9,637 nt of DNA from CAZTAR01 sp043813895 (GCA_043813895.1 JBDRKQ010000185.1:1-9637), one strand, 5' to 3'. Numbered from the stretch's first letter, positions 1-6,308 are shown. Notes: generated by a model not told the origin, from the letters alone. Made by a program: numbers and translations.

Positions 1-278
1 ATGGCGTATTGGCCGACCCCCATGCCGGCCCCCCAGTGTGGCGGCGCGCCCTTGTCCACGGCGCGTGCCAATGGTGCGTCGGCAAGCACCATCCCCGCGA
101 CCAGCAAGATGCCGATCGCGATCCGTGTGCGCGTCGTCCGCGCGTGGGGTGTTGCTCGTGCGGTGTGCGTTGCCTGTGCGGCAAGCCTCGGGCTCGCACA
201 GAGTGTTGTGCGCGCAGAGTGTGTCGCCCGCGTGGAGCCGGTTTCTGCCTTCATCCGATAGGTGTAGGGTGCGCGCAT
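1..278 (-). CDS. Exported protein of unknown function, N-terminal part only
   Basis: An open frame starts at ATG 278-276 on the minus strand and leaves the window at base 1 after 92 codons. The start is chosen because a perfect AGGAGG (bases 285-290) lies 6 bases upstream. An in-frame ATG at 254 has no such site. The first 46 or so residues are unusually long and rich in Thr, Arg, Ala and His. They lead into a hydrophobic stretch (I-A-I-G-I-L-L-V-A-G-M-V-L-A), then A-P-L-A-R-A and V-D-K-G-A-P-P-H-W-G. This reads as a signal peptide with a long basic n-region and likely cleavage after A-R-A, or else as a signal anchor. The visible mature part is only about 20 residues, rich in Gly and Pro, and I do not recognise a family. 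Export to the periplasm or beyond is inferred. It may be co-transcribed with the small gene at 547-735, which lies 268 bases upstream. Confidence 0.6.
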   Translation of the reverse strand, partial: MRAPYTYRMKAETGSTRATHSARTTLCASPRLAAQATHTARATPHARTTRTRIAIGILLVAGMVLADAPLARAVDKGAPPHWGAGMGVGQYA

Positions 279-284
279 GACATG

Positions 285-290
285 CCTCCT
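285..290 (-). promoter_or_regulatory. Shine-Dalgarno site that decides the start at 278
   Basis: The minus strand reads AGGAGG followed by 6 bases (CATGTC) and ATG. This is the strongest ribosome binding site in the left part of the window and selects ATG 278 over the in-frame ATG 254. Confidence 0.65.
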
Positions 291-546
291 GTTCACGCAT
301 ACCCCTGGAGCAGCGCCTCCGCCGGCGCGGCCCACCCGACCGATAATCATGTTACCGCCACGGAATTGGCGAGTCAAGGTGTGGAGTCCGAGGATCTTGA
401 AGTGCGGACTGGCGCGTCGCCATGTGCGACCGCCTGCTTTCAGGGATGAGCGGCCCTCCTTCTCTCAAGGCGCCGTCGCAGTGGGCCACAGCGCGCAGAG
501 TCCCCTGACAGCTCCCGACCGCTTGTCTGTTTATGTGTGCGCGGCG

Positions 547-735
547 CTAGAAAATGCGCGGGTGGGCGAGCAGGCCGTAGTTCTCGACCTCTTGCTCGGT
601 GATCGGATCGAAACCGATCTCGCGAAGTTCACGGTCGATCCATGCCTGCATCGACATGTTCGTCTTCTGCTCGGCGTAGCTGATCTTCGCCCGCGTGATC
701 ATCTCGTGCCTGGACTTGTCGTCCGTTACGTTCAT
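547..735 (-). CDS. Small protein of unknown function, 62 residues
   Basis: The frame runs from ATG (735-733) to TAG (549-547). Upstream on the minus strand is GAAGGAAACAGGGGT-ATG, so AAGGA sits 9 bases from the start. The product is polar and soluble, with no signal peptide or membrane segment. Its middle part (Y-A-E-Q-K-T-N-M-S-M-Q-A-W-I-D-R-E-L-R-E) looks like an amphipathic helix, followed by a short acidic segment and a tail A-H-P-R-I-F. The composition is balanced, with Met, Ile, Asn, Glu and Lys, unlike the Arg/Ala/Pro-rich shadow frames around it. That supports real coding despite its length. I do not recognise the family. A regulatory or adaptor role would be a guess. It stands alone between non-coding stretches of about 270 and 300 bases. 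Confidence 0.6.
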   Translation of the reverse strand: MNVTDDKSRHEMITRAKISYAEQKTNMSMQAWIDRELREIGFDPITEQEVENYGLLAHPRIF

Positions 736-1037
736 ACCCCTGTTTCCTTCGTGCGTTTGCGAGGAGTGCAGACAGGCCGCCGCGCGACCGGCGCTCGTGC
801 CACCTGCTCGACCATCCTGGCCCTAACTGTTCTTCACGGTCCGTCGTCGGTTCGGCGATTGCAGATCGCCTGCGTGTGTTCGCTTGTCCCCAAGGTACGA
901 CAGGAACCTCGTGCGGTTTCTACCTGAGAAGATACTATACTTTTCATCGGGTTTTTCAACCCTTCCGAGAAGTTTTTACCCAGACGGCAAAACCCCCGTC
1001 CGCGCCAGATCAACCGAACCATCTGCCACAGCGGGAC
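736..1037. other. Non-coding stretch between tag and the small gene
   Basis: No convincing gene is seen here. On the minus strand it would hold the 3' end of the tag transcript and the leader of the 62-residue gene. Three stem-loops are visible. At 854-870, GGCGAT pairs with ATCGCC across a 5-base loop. At 949-962, GGGTT pairs with AACCC, with a GAAA tetraloop on the minus strand. At 983-1000, GACGG pairs with CCGTC. None is followed by a T-tract on the minus strand, so a rho-independent terminator for tag is not proven. Confidence 0.4.
932..959 (-). promoter_or_regulatory. Possible promoter for the 62-residue gene
   Basis: The minus strand has TTGAAA (959-954) and TAGTAT (937-932), 16 bases apart, in a locally AT-rich patch. 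A better -10 match, TATAGT (939-934), is only 14 bases from the -35. Transcription would begin near 925, giving a leader of about 190 bases. The -35 lies inside the GAAA-loop hairpin at 949-962. Weak evidence. Confidence 0.25.
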
Positions 1038-1589
1038 TTACACGCCGTCCGCCCGCCAACAGCGGCGGTCGTGCGATGGTGGAATCTTGCCGATCCCCAT
1101 CAGATAGCACTTCGTCGTCTCGGGTCCCATAAACCGGAACGTCTCGCGGAACAGCGGGTACAACGCCGCCCGCCGCCCGCGCGTGTCCGTCGGAAGCGAC
1201 GCCAACCAACGACGGTACGACCCGTGCTCCACCGCCAGTTCCTGGAAAACCCGCGCGTTGTGGATGGTCGCCTCGATCTTCCGCCGGTTCCGGATGATGG
1301 ACGCGTCCGCGCAGAGGCGATCGACATCCCGTTTGACAAAACCCGCAACGCGATCCAGCCTGAATCGTTCAAACGCCCGCCGCAAGGCCGCACGCTTGAG
1401 CAGAACGATCTTCCACGACAGCCCGCACTGGAAAATCTCAAGCGCCATCCGCTCCAGGTGGCCCGGATCTGTGTGGATCGGCTCGCCCCATTCCAGGTCG
1501 TGGTAAGCCGCCAGAATCGGATCCCGCCCTACCCAGGCGCATCGCCTGCGTCCGTCATTCGGATCAACGCTTTGCCGTGGCTTCGCCAT
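1038..1589 (-). CDS. tag: DNA-3-methyladenine glycosylase I
   Basis: This 183-residue protein is the base-excision repair enzyme that removes 3-methyladenine from alkylated DNA, acting in the cytoplasm; E. coli Tag is 187 residues. Family landmarks appear in order. R-C-A-W-V near residue 17 and Y-H-D-L-E-W-G at 29-35 give the first two zinc ligands, Cys17 and His30. His173 and Cys177 in H-D-R-R-C give the other two, with the same HxxxC spacing as E. coli His175/Cys179. L-E-I-F-Q-C-G-L-S-W at 50-59 places Glu51 at the catalytic Glu38 and Trp59 at Trp46. A-S-I-I-R-N-R-R-K-I follows at 96-105 and F-R-F-M-G-P near 151. The start is ATG 1589, preceded by GGGGAG 5 bases upstream; the stop is TAA. 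It is transcribed divergently from the acetyltransferase gene at 1798. Only the last few residues vary from the family, so the call is firm. Confidence 0.95.
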   Translation of the reverse strand: MAKPRQSVDPNDGRRRCAWVGRDPILAAYHDLEWGEPIHTDPGHLERMALEIFQCGLSWKIVLLKRAALRRAFERFRLDRVAGFVKRDVDRLCADASIIRNRRKIEATIHNARVFQELAVEHGSYRRWLASLPTDTRGRRAALYPLFRETFRFMGPETTKCYLMGIGKIPPSHDRRCWRADGV

Positions 1590-1720
1590 CGTGGCTCCCC
1601 GGATCGCCTTCCTCGCCTTTCCTACACGCCATCGGCCGCCAGATCAAGCCCGCGGTGCGGCGATTCCGAGGGACCGCCGCCGGCAACGACAGCGCGATCC
1701 ACCGGGACTCTGACATGTGG

Positions 1721-1749
1721 TTGTCATCGCTAGGCCACCCGCGTATCGT
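1721..1749 (+). promoter_or_regulatory. Possible promoter for the acetyltransferase gene
   Basis: TTGTCA (1721-1726) and TATCGT (1744-1749) are separated by exactly 17 bases. The -35 matches consensus at 5 of 6 positions and the -10 at 4 of 6. Transcription would start near 1756, 42 bases before ATG 1798. On the opposite strand, TTGACT (1771-1766) and GATACG (1747-1742), 18 bases apart, could serve tag, so the two -10 elements would overlap. Confidence 0.35.
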
Positions 1750-1776
1750 CAGACGACAGAAACGCAGTCAACACAA

Positions 1777-1788
1777 CGTGGCGCCACG
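1777..1788. promoter_or_regulatory. 12-base perfect palindrome, possible operator
   Basis: CGTGGCGCCACG is its own reverse complement. It lies between the predicted transcription start and ATG 1798. With five flanking bases (1772-1788) it matches 16 of 17 bases of the dnaA promoter spacer at 2913-2929. Binding by a dimeric repressor is inference. Confidence 0.35.
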
Positions 1789-1797
1789 AGAAGCTCG

Positions 1798-2754
1798 ATG
1801 CCTGAAACCGAGATTCGATCCGCCCATGCCGGCGAACTTCGCAAGGTTCTGAGGCTCACGCTCGCCACGCGAGGACAGGCCGCCTCCGAACTTGAACGCC
1901 AGGTCACGGCCTTCATCGGCTACGCACGCGAACTCTCCATCGACCTGGGCCGCCATTGGATCTGCACGCGCGACGGACGCCCGCTCACCGCCGGCACCCT
2001 GATCAAGTCGCCCGGTCGCACCGCCACGCTCCTGCTGCCTGACAGCGGCACAGCCCCCGTGGACCCCCCGACCCTGGCAGACCTGATCTCACGGGCCGTG
2101 GCAGGCATCTCGAAACGGGATGTTCGGCTACTGCAATGCCTGGTCCACCCCGACGATAGTGTCACACTCATGGCACTTGAGAAGGCTGGCTTCCGCCCGC
2201 TCGCGATGCTCCGGTACTTGGAGTGGATCGCATCCGAGCAGGTCCTCGGCCACCAGCAGCCGCCTGAGAGCCTCGCCGACCGGACAATCGAGTGGATCAC
2301 ATATGATCACCGGCATCACGACGAGTTCGCAGAACTGATTTCCGCCACGTATGAAGACAGTCTCGATTGTCCCGGCCTCTGCGGACTCCGGCACATCGAC
2401 GACGTCATGGAGGGTCACAAGGCCGCGGGGCGATTCGATCCACAACGATGGATGCTCCTGCGCTGTGATGGAGAAGCCGCCGGCTGCATCCTCTTCGCGG
2501 AGAATCCGCTTCGTGCGACGCTCGAACTTGTGTACATGGGCGTACACCCGAAGTTTCGTCGCATGGGTCTCGGTACGTTGCTGTTGAACCACGGGCTCGC
2601 GCCGGCTCACGATCTGGCGTTCGTGTCCGTCACCGTTGCGGTAGACGACGAGAACACGCGCGCCCGCAAGATGTACGAACGTGCCGGGTTTCGCACGACA
2701 ACGCGCCGGCGCGCGCTCATCCACACCCTTTCGTCAACCCGAGCCGGAGCATAA
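1798..2754 (+). CDS. GNAT-family N-acetyltransferase, two-part
   Basis: This 318-residue protein probably transfers an acetyl group from acetyl-CoA to an unknown amine; the substrate cannot be read from sequence. The C-terminal half (about 160-310) is a clear GNAT domain. Motif A reads V-Y-M-G-V-H-P-K-F-R-R-M-G-L-G at about 245-259, the pyrophosphate-binding R/Q-x-x-G-x-G/A pattern. Motif B reads N-T-R-A-R-K-M-Y-E-R-A-G-F at 286-298. The N-terminal half looks like a degenerate second GNAT unit: H-P-D-D-S-V followed by A-L-E-K-A-G-F-R-P at about 118-134 mimics the end of such a domain. The layout resembles tandem-GNAT proteins such as mycothiol synthase, but nothing shows that chemistry. ATG 1798 was chosen because the frame extension back to GTG 1717 runs through the predicted promoter and has no domain content; the ribosome site is weak (GAGAAG). 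The stop is TAA 2752-2754. Confidence 0.85.
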   Translation: MPETEIRSAHAGELRKVLRLTLATRGQAASELERQVTAFIGYARELSIDLGRHWICTRDGRPLTAGTLIKSPGRTATLLLPDSGTAPVDPPTLADLISRAVAGISKRDVRLLQCLVHPDDSVTLMALEKAGFRPLAMLRYLEWIASEQVLGHQQPPESLADRTIEWITYDHRHHDEFAELISATYEDSLDCPGLCGLRHIDDVMEGHKAAGRFDPQRWMLLRCDGEAAGCILFAENPLRATLELVYMGVHPKFRRMGLGTLLLNHGLAPAHDLAFVSVTVAVDDENTRARKMYERAGFRTTTRRRALIHTLSSTRAGA

Positions 2755-2942
2755 GGATGCGTGCGAAGACGGGGAGTTGTCCACCGCTTTTGCACGCTCC
2801 GCAGCGCGGTGTGCGTAAGCCGTGGACGAACTTTTTTCTCGGCGCGCAACCTTTTGACACGATTGCAGCGACGCCTTGTTCACAACTTTCCCTCAAGATT
2901 TCTTCGTTGACGCACAACGTCGCGCCACGTACACTCCGCACC
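2755..2942 (+). other. oriC: Candidate replication origin or DnaA-box region upstream of dnaA
   Basis: This stretch has no gene. It contains several near-matches to the DnaA box TTATCCACA or its GC-rich variant TTGTCCACA: TTGTCCACC (2777-2785), TTTTGCACG (2788-2796), TTACGCACA on the minus strand (2810-2818) and TTGTTCACA (2876-2884). A weaker TGACGCACA overlaps the promoter (2908-2916). Short AT-rich patches lie at 2830-2840 and 2851-2857. No box is perfect. The cluster could be oriC or only an autoregulatory site for dnaA. Confidence 0.4.
2907..2935 (+). promoter_or_regulatory. Probable dnaA promoter
   Basis: TTGACG (2907-2912) and TACACT (2930-2935) are separated by exactly 17 bases, with 5 of 6 and 4 of 6 matches to sigma70 consensus. 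Transcription would start near 2942, leaving a leader of about 165 bases. A weak DnaA box overlaps the -35, which fits autorepression. The spacer carries the element shared with the acetyltransferase leader. Confidence 0.5.
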
Positions 2943-3094
2943 GTCTGTAACGTCGATAGCAGTGCTGACAATCGGGTTTGACCACGGGCAATATGGAATG
3001 TTCAGCCCAAGCCGCCGGGTCGCCAAAACCCCGATTTGACAATACTGAGCCTGGCCTCAAAACCTGGGAAACCGCAGCCCCACGCGGAGTGGTG

Positions 3095-3100
3095 AAGGAG
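3095..3100 (+). promoter_or_regulatory. Shine-Dalgarno site that decides the dnaA start
   Basis: AAGGAG stands 6 bases (CGCGCC) before GTG 3107. No comparable site precedes TTG 2978 or ATG 2993, the upstream in-frame options. Confidence 0.7.
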
Positions 3101-3106
3101 CGCGCC

Positions 3107-4546
3107 GTGCCCGCACAACTCGATAACATCGCCGGACAAATCCACTCGAAGATCGAAGAACTCGTCGGTGCACAGCGCTACAAAGTCTGGTTCCGAAACT
3201 CCACGCAGATCACGTGCGAGAACGGCTTCGTGAAGGTGGGCATACCCAACCTCTTCATCGGCGGCTGGATCGAGGACCACTTCTCCGGCACCATCGCGGA
3301 GGCGGCAAAACACGTCCTCGGCCAAGAAACGCCGATCACGTTCGCCATCGATCCCGTCCTGTTCCGCAACCTCCGAAAGAGCCAGCTCAACTCGCAGGCC
3401 GCCTTCATCGAGAAGAACGCCGAGCACGCCATCCACGGCGTCGGTGGCAAGAACGGCAAAGACCGCGCATACCTCGCGCCCGACCGGAAGCTGCGTGGCA
3501 AGCTATCCGACTTCGTCATCGGCCCGTCGAATCGCCTCGCCTTCTCGGTCGCCCGGGCTGTCGTCGATACGCCGAACCGTGAAACCAGTCCCGTCTTCTT
3601 CCACAGCGGGTGCGGTCTCGGCAAGACCCATCTGCTCCAGGGCATCGCCAACGCTCTCAGCGCCGAAAGGCCTTCCGTTCGCTGGCTCTACGCCACCGGC
3701 GAGGAGTTCACAAACCAGTTTCTCTACGCCCTGCGAGAGCGGACGCTCGACGCCTTTCGCCACAGATTCCGAAACATCGACGTCCTGCTCCTGGACGACA
3801 TGCACTTCATCGCCAACAAACGCGCCACACAGGAGGAGTTCCTCCACACCTTCAACGCGATCGACGCCGGCGGCAAGCGCGTGGTCCTCGCGTCCGATGC
3901 GCACCCGAAGATGATCGGCGATCTCTCGGAATCCCTCGTCAACCGCCTCATCGCCGGCATGGTCGTCCGCATCGAGCACCCGGACTTTGAAACAAGGTGT
4001 GAGATACTCCGACGCCGCGCCGTCGCGACGCATCATCAGGTGCCGGAACCCGTCATCCACTACATCGCCAACAAGATCCGGGCCAACGTCCGCGAGATCG
4101 AAGGGTGCCTGCTCAAGCTTCTCGCCTACGCGTCGCTGACCAAGACCCCGATCACGCTGAACCTCGCGCGGCAGACCCTCGAAGAGCACCTGACGCAGAC
4201 CGGCAAGATCCTCACGGTCAGCGACATCGAGCAAAGCGTGTCCACGTTCTTCGGGCTCACGCCGGCCGACCTGCACACGTCGCGGAAGTCACGCACCGTC
4301 GCACTCGCCAGGAACATCGCCATGTACTTGGCCCGAGAGCACACGGAGTTGAGCTTCCCCGAAATCGCCCGTCTCATGGGCAACAAGAACCACACCACGG
4401 TGCTGCTCGCGTGCCGTCGAATCAAGAAGTTCGTGGACGAGGACGCCGAAGTCACCTGGCAAGCCGCCGCCGGCCCCCAATCGCGGCGAATCCGAGAGTT
4501 GATCGAGAGCCAGGAAGACCAGCTCCACTGCTCGACGGTGCCGTAG
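3107..4546 (+). CDS. dnaA: Chromosomal replication initiator protein DnaA
   Basis: DnaA binds origin boxes and, as the ATP form, unwinds the origin and helps load the helicase. From GTG 3107 it is 479 residues, about the usual length. Domain I (about 1-85) holds I-E-E-L-V-G-A-Q-R-Y-K-V-W-F. A variable linker follows (about 90-130). The AAA+ domain (about 130-345) shows the P-loop S-G-C-G-L-G-K-T-H (167-175), Walker B V-L-L-L-D-D (226-231), an arginine-finger region L-V-N-R-L (277-281) and sensor II N-V-R-E-I-E-G (327-333). Domain IV ends in the DNA-binding helix-turn-helix, with R-N-I-A-M-Y-L-A-R-E near 402-411 and G-N-K-N-H-T-T-V at 425-432. Two deviations stand out: Ser replaces the first P-loop Gly, and Lys-Asn replaces the usual Arg-Asp before H-T-T-V. 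The GTG start rests on AAGGAG 6 bases upstream; upstream TTG or ATG starts would add about 40 residues with no domain. The gene converges on the lipoprotein operon. Confidence 0.97.
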   Translation: MPAQLDNIAGQIHSKIEELVGAQRYKVWFRNSTQITCENGFVKVGIPNLFIGGWIEDHFSGTIAEAAKHVLGQETPITFAIDPVLFRNLRKSQLNSQAAFIEKNAEHAIHGVGGKNGKDRAYLAPDRKLRGKLSDFVIGPSNRLAFSVARAVVDTPNRETSPVFFHSGCGLGKTHLLQGIANALSAERPSVRWLYATGEEFTNQFLYALRERTLDAFRHRFRNIDVLLLDDMHFIANKRATQEEFLHTFNAIDAGGKRVVLASDAHPKMIGDLSESLVNRLIAGMVVRIEHPDFETRCEILRRRAVATHHQVPEPVIHYIANKIRANVREIEGCLLKLLAYASLTKTPITLNLARQTLEEHLTQTGKILTVSDIEQSVSTFFGLTPADLHTSRKSRTVALARNIAMYLAREHTELSFPEIARLMGNKNHTTVLLACRRIKKFVDEDAEVTWQAAAGPQSRRIRELIESQEDQLHCSTVP

Positions 4547-4572
4547 TCGTTCCGGCGACCGCCCGTGGCGTC

Positions 4573-4617
4573 GGTGAGGCAGCGGGGCTTCTTGCCTCCA
4601 CCGGCGAGACGCCGGTG
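4573..4617. terminator. Stem-loops between the convergent genes dnaA and the lipoprotein operon
   Basis: A perfect hairpin pairs CACCGGCG (4599-4606) with CGCCGGTG (4610-4617) around AGA. An overlapping alternative pairs GGTGAGGCA (4573-4581) with TGCCTCCACC (4593-4602), with one bulged base. The two share bases 4599-4602, so they exclude each other. The hairpin is followed by TGCCACACT, also found beside the repeat at 6309-6335. There is no T-tract, so a role in stopping transcription from both sides is inferred from the convergent position alone. Confidence 0.4.
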
Positions 4618-4650
4618 CCACACTCCCGGTGCACTCAGTTGTCAATTGCC

Positions 4651-5571
4651 CTAGCGCAACACGATTGAGCCCGTGCCCGTGGAGATGTCGTACGTCGGCC
4701 CGCCTTTGCCGACCGTGCCTTCCGCACAGCCGCCGACCAGAGACCGCTTCACGGATACCCCCTCGTGCCCCGAAACACGAATCGAACCCGTCCCGGTCGC
4801 CATTCGGAAACGCCCTGCAGCCCCGGCCGGGAGAGACAAGTCCACGCTGCCGGTCCCCGTGCCCAAGTGAACGTCCTTGCTCGGCGGTGTGCCCGTAACC
4901 TGCAAGGAGACGTCACCGGTTCCGCTGGAGGCCTTCACACTGCCGAGGACATCCCCCACTGTAACCGAGATGCCTCCGACGCCGGATTCCGCGACGATGC
5001 CCGCCGTCGAAGGCGACCTCAACACGATGCCGCCCACGCCGGTCGAGAGCTTGGCGATCCCCGACGCACCCTCGACGCGCAGCATCCCCACCCCGCTGAA
5101 TGCGTCCACGGTCGCCAGCCGCCTCGGCAACCGAACAACCAGCGACACACCCCAATCCTCGTGGTCCGGCTGCCCGGTGTGGGCGTCTTCGATAATCAGC
5201 CGCCGGCCCCGGACCACCATGTTGACGTGATCCGCGAATTCGCCCTGGTCATCCACCGCAGAAGCGTGCCCTGCCCGGATTCGCACGTCGGCCGTCACGG
5301 AAACGCACTCCTGGGCACCCCCTATGATGGAGATGTCCCCCACCCGCGTCCTCACGCGGACCTCATCGACCTCCGCGGAGATCGCCTGCTCGCCGCAGAC
5401 GGTGGCGAACTGGACGAGCGAGCCCCGCGCGCCGGCGTCACAGCCCGCCATCGGCAATATACACCCCGCAGCCAGCATCCAGATCGCCGCACGCTGACGA
5501 CCCGGGAACACACACCGGCGAAACACCGATGCACCAGTCTTGCAGTGGGTTCCTGCCACAACACGAATCAT
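4651..5571 (-). CDS. DUF4097-like lipoprotein, second of a tandem pair
   Basis: This 306-residue protein is probably lipid-anchored in the envelope; its function is unknown. A basic n-region leads to I-W-M-L-A-A-G-C-I-L-P-M-A-G-C-D. The likely lipobox is L-P-M-A-G-C with lipidated Cys44; an L-A-A-G-C at Cys37 is an alternative. From about residue 155 the chain repeats a short strand-turn unit: S-T-G-V-G-G-I-V-L, E-S-G-V-G-G-I-S-V, S-S-G-T-G-D-V-S-L, G-T-G-T-G-S-V-D-L, A-T-G-T-G-S-I-R-V and finally S-T-G-T-G-S-I-V-L-R at the C terminus. This ladder is typical of DUF4097 'putative adhesin' proteins and suggests a beta-solenoid-like stack. The start at 5571 follows GGGAG 8 bases upstream, only 23 bases after the stop of the paralogous gene at 5595-6242, so the two form an operon. 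Asp directly after the lipid Cys would, by the E. coli Lol rule, keep it in the inner membrane; whether that rule holds here is unknown. Confidence 0.8.
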   Translation of the reverse strand: MIRVVAGTHCKTGASVFRRCVFPGRQRAAIWMLAAGCILPMAGCDAGARGSLVQFATVCGEQAISAEVDEVRVRTRVGDISIIGGAQECVSVTADVRIRAGHASAVDDQGEFADHVNMVVRGRRLIIEDAHTGQPDHEDWGVSLVVRLPRRLATVDAFSGVGMLRVEGASGIAKLSTGVGGIVLRSPSTAGIVAESGVGGISVTVGDVLGSVKASSGTGDVSLQVTGTPPSKDVHLGTGTGSVDLSLPAGAAGRFRMATGTGSIRVSGHEGVSVKRSLVGGCAEGTVGKGGPTYDISTGTGSIVLR

Positions 5572-5594
5572 GCCGGCGACTCCCTCATCTACAA

Positions 5595-6242
5595 CTAGCC
5601 CTTGTTGATCACCCCGCTGGCCGTGATGACTTCGAGATCACCCGTACAGCCGCGATAGGTGATGTTGCCCGAGGCCGAGTGGACGTTGACATCGCCGGAC
5701 ACGTCCGCAACCGTGACGCTGCCGCTTGCTGTGCGAATGGTCACGTCCGACTTGATGTTCTCAACCACGACCTTGCCGGAACTCGTGTCCACGCCGACCG
5801 CTGCCTTCAATCCCTTGACCTGGAGTCCCCCCGACGAACTGCTGAAGTCCACCGCCGTACTGGCCGGGACAGTCAGGGTCCACAGCACACGGCCCGTCCC
5901 GCCGCCCTTCCGCCATTGCTCGTTCAACACGAGCGTCCTGCTCGATTCATCCAGGGACATCCTCGGTTCCATCGCGCCGGCAGGCCGCACGTTGTATTCG
6001 ACGTGGACTGCCACCGCCGGCGAGTCAGACACGGAAACCTGGCATTCCCCGCTGACAGAGTGGATTTCTATCTTCTCCACGTTCTCGAACTTCTCGCGGA
6101 TATGCCCCCTGCAACTGTACCGGCTGTCCGTCGCGTTCACGGTTGTTGTCGTGTCCGCGGCACAACCGGCTGCAAGCGCACCCAGCCCCGCGAAGATCAT
6201 CAGGACAACCGATTCGACGGGATGTTTCTTTCGACTCTCCAT
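5595..6242 (-). CDS. DUF4097-like lipoprotein, first of a tandem pair
   Basis: This 215-residue envelope lipoprotein of unknown function has a short signal peptide, M-E-S-R-K-K-H-P, then a hydrophobic stretch ending in the lipobox L-A-A-G-C (Cys26) followed by A-A-D-T-T-T-T. The mature part starts with I-E-I-H-S-V-S-G-E, then has the DUF4097-type repeat S-S-S-G-G-L-Q-V, T-S-S-G-K-V-V-V, T-A-S-G-S-V-T-V, S-A-S-G-N-I-T-Y and T-A-S-G-V-I-N-K-G, where it ends. Each unit is about 17-20 residues, with the Ser-Gly turn spaced as in stacked beta strands. The frame stays open back to 6485, but ATG 6242 is chosen. It has GGAGGG 8 bases upstream and puts the signal peptide at the terminus, while the extension is Arg/Trp/His-rich and crosses the hairpins at 6284-6335. 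It is the first gene of an operon with the paralogue at 4651-5571 and is divergent from the HtrA-type protease gene at 6662. Confidence 0.85.
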   Translation of the reverse strand: MESRKKHPVESVVLMIFAGLGALAAGCAADTTTTVNATDSRYSCRGHIREKFENVEKIEIHSVSGECQVSVSDSPAVAVHVEYNVRPAGAMEPRMSLDESSRTLVLNEQWRKGGGTGRVLWTLTVPASTAVDFSSSSGGLQVKGLKAAVGVDTSSGKVVVENIKSDVTIRTASGSVTVADVSGDVNVHSASGNITYRGCTGDLEVITASGVINKG

Positions 6243-6283
6243 GACATCGACCCTCCAGTGCAAGACCTGTCCTCCGCGCCACC

Positions 6284-6304
6284 TGTCGCACAGCCGGTGC
6301 GACA
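6284..6304. repeat. Perfect 8-bp stem-loop in the lipoprotein operon leader
   Basis: TGTCGCAC (6284-6291) pairs with GTGCGACA (6297-6304) around a 5-base loop. It lies about 30 bases upstream of the ribosome binding site of the 5595-6242 gene and directly beside the 27-base hairpin repeat. It could affect transcript stability or read-through; no T-tract is present. Confidence 0.5.
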
Positions 6305-6308
6305 CCCG

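Noticed and set aside
277..927. 216-residue plus-strand open frame across the left region
   Set aside because: It lies antisense over the better supported 62-residue gene, has no good ribosome site, and has an Arg/Pro/Val-rich composition with no domain, typical of a shadow frame in GC-rich DNA.
949..962. Rho-independent terminator for tag
   Set aside because: The stem has only five pairs, and the minus strand after it is purine-rich rather than T-rich.
834..1022. 62-residue minus-strand frame just after tag
   Set aside because: No Shine-Dalgarno site, no recognisable motif, and it spans hairpins and the promoter-like patch at 932-959.
2978..3106. Upstream extension of dnaA to TTG 2978 or ATG 2993
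   Set aside because: The extra residues carry no conserved domain, no ribosome site precedes those starts, and AAGGAG points to GTG 3107.
3503..4276. 257-residue minus-strand frame inside dnaA
   Set aside because: Complete shadow of the firmly identified dnaA gene.
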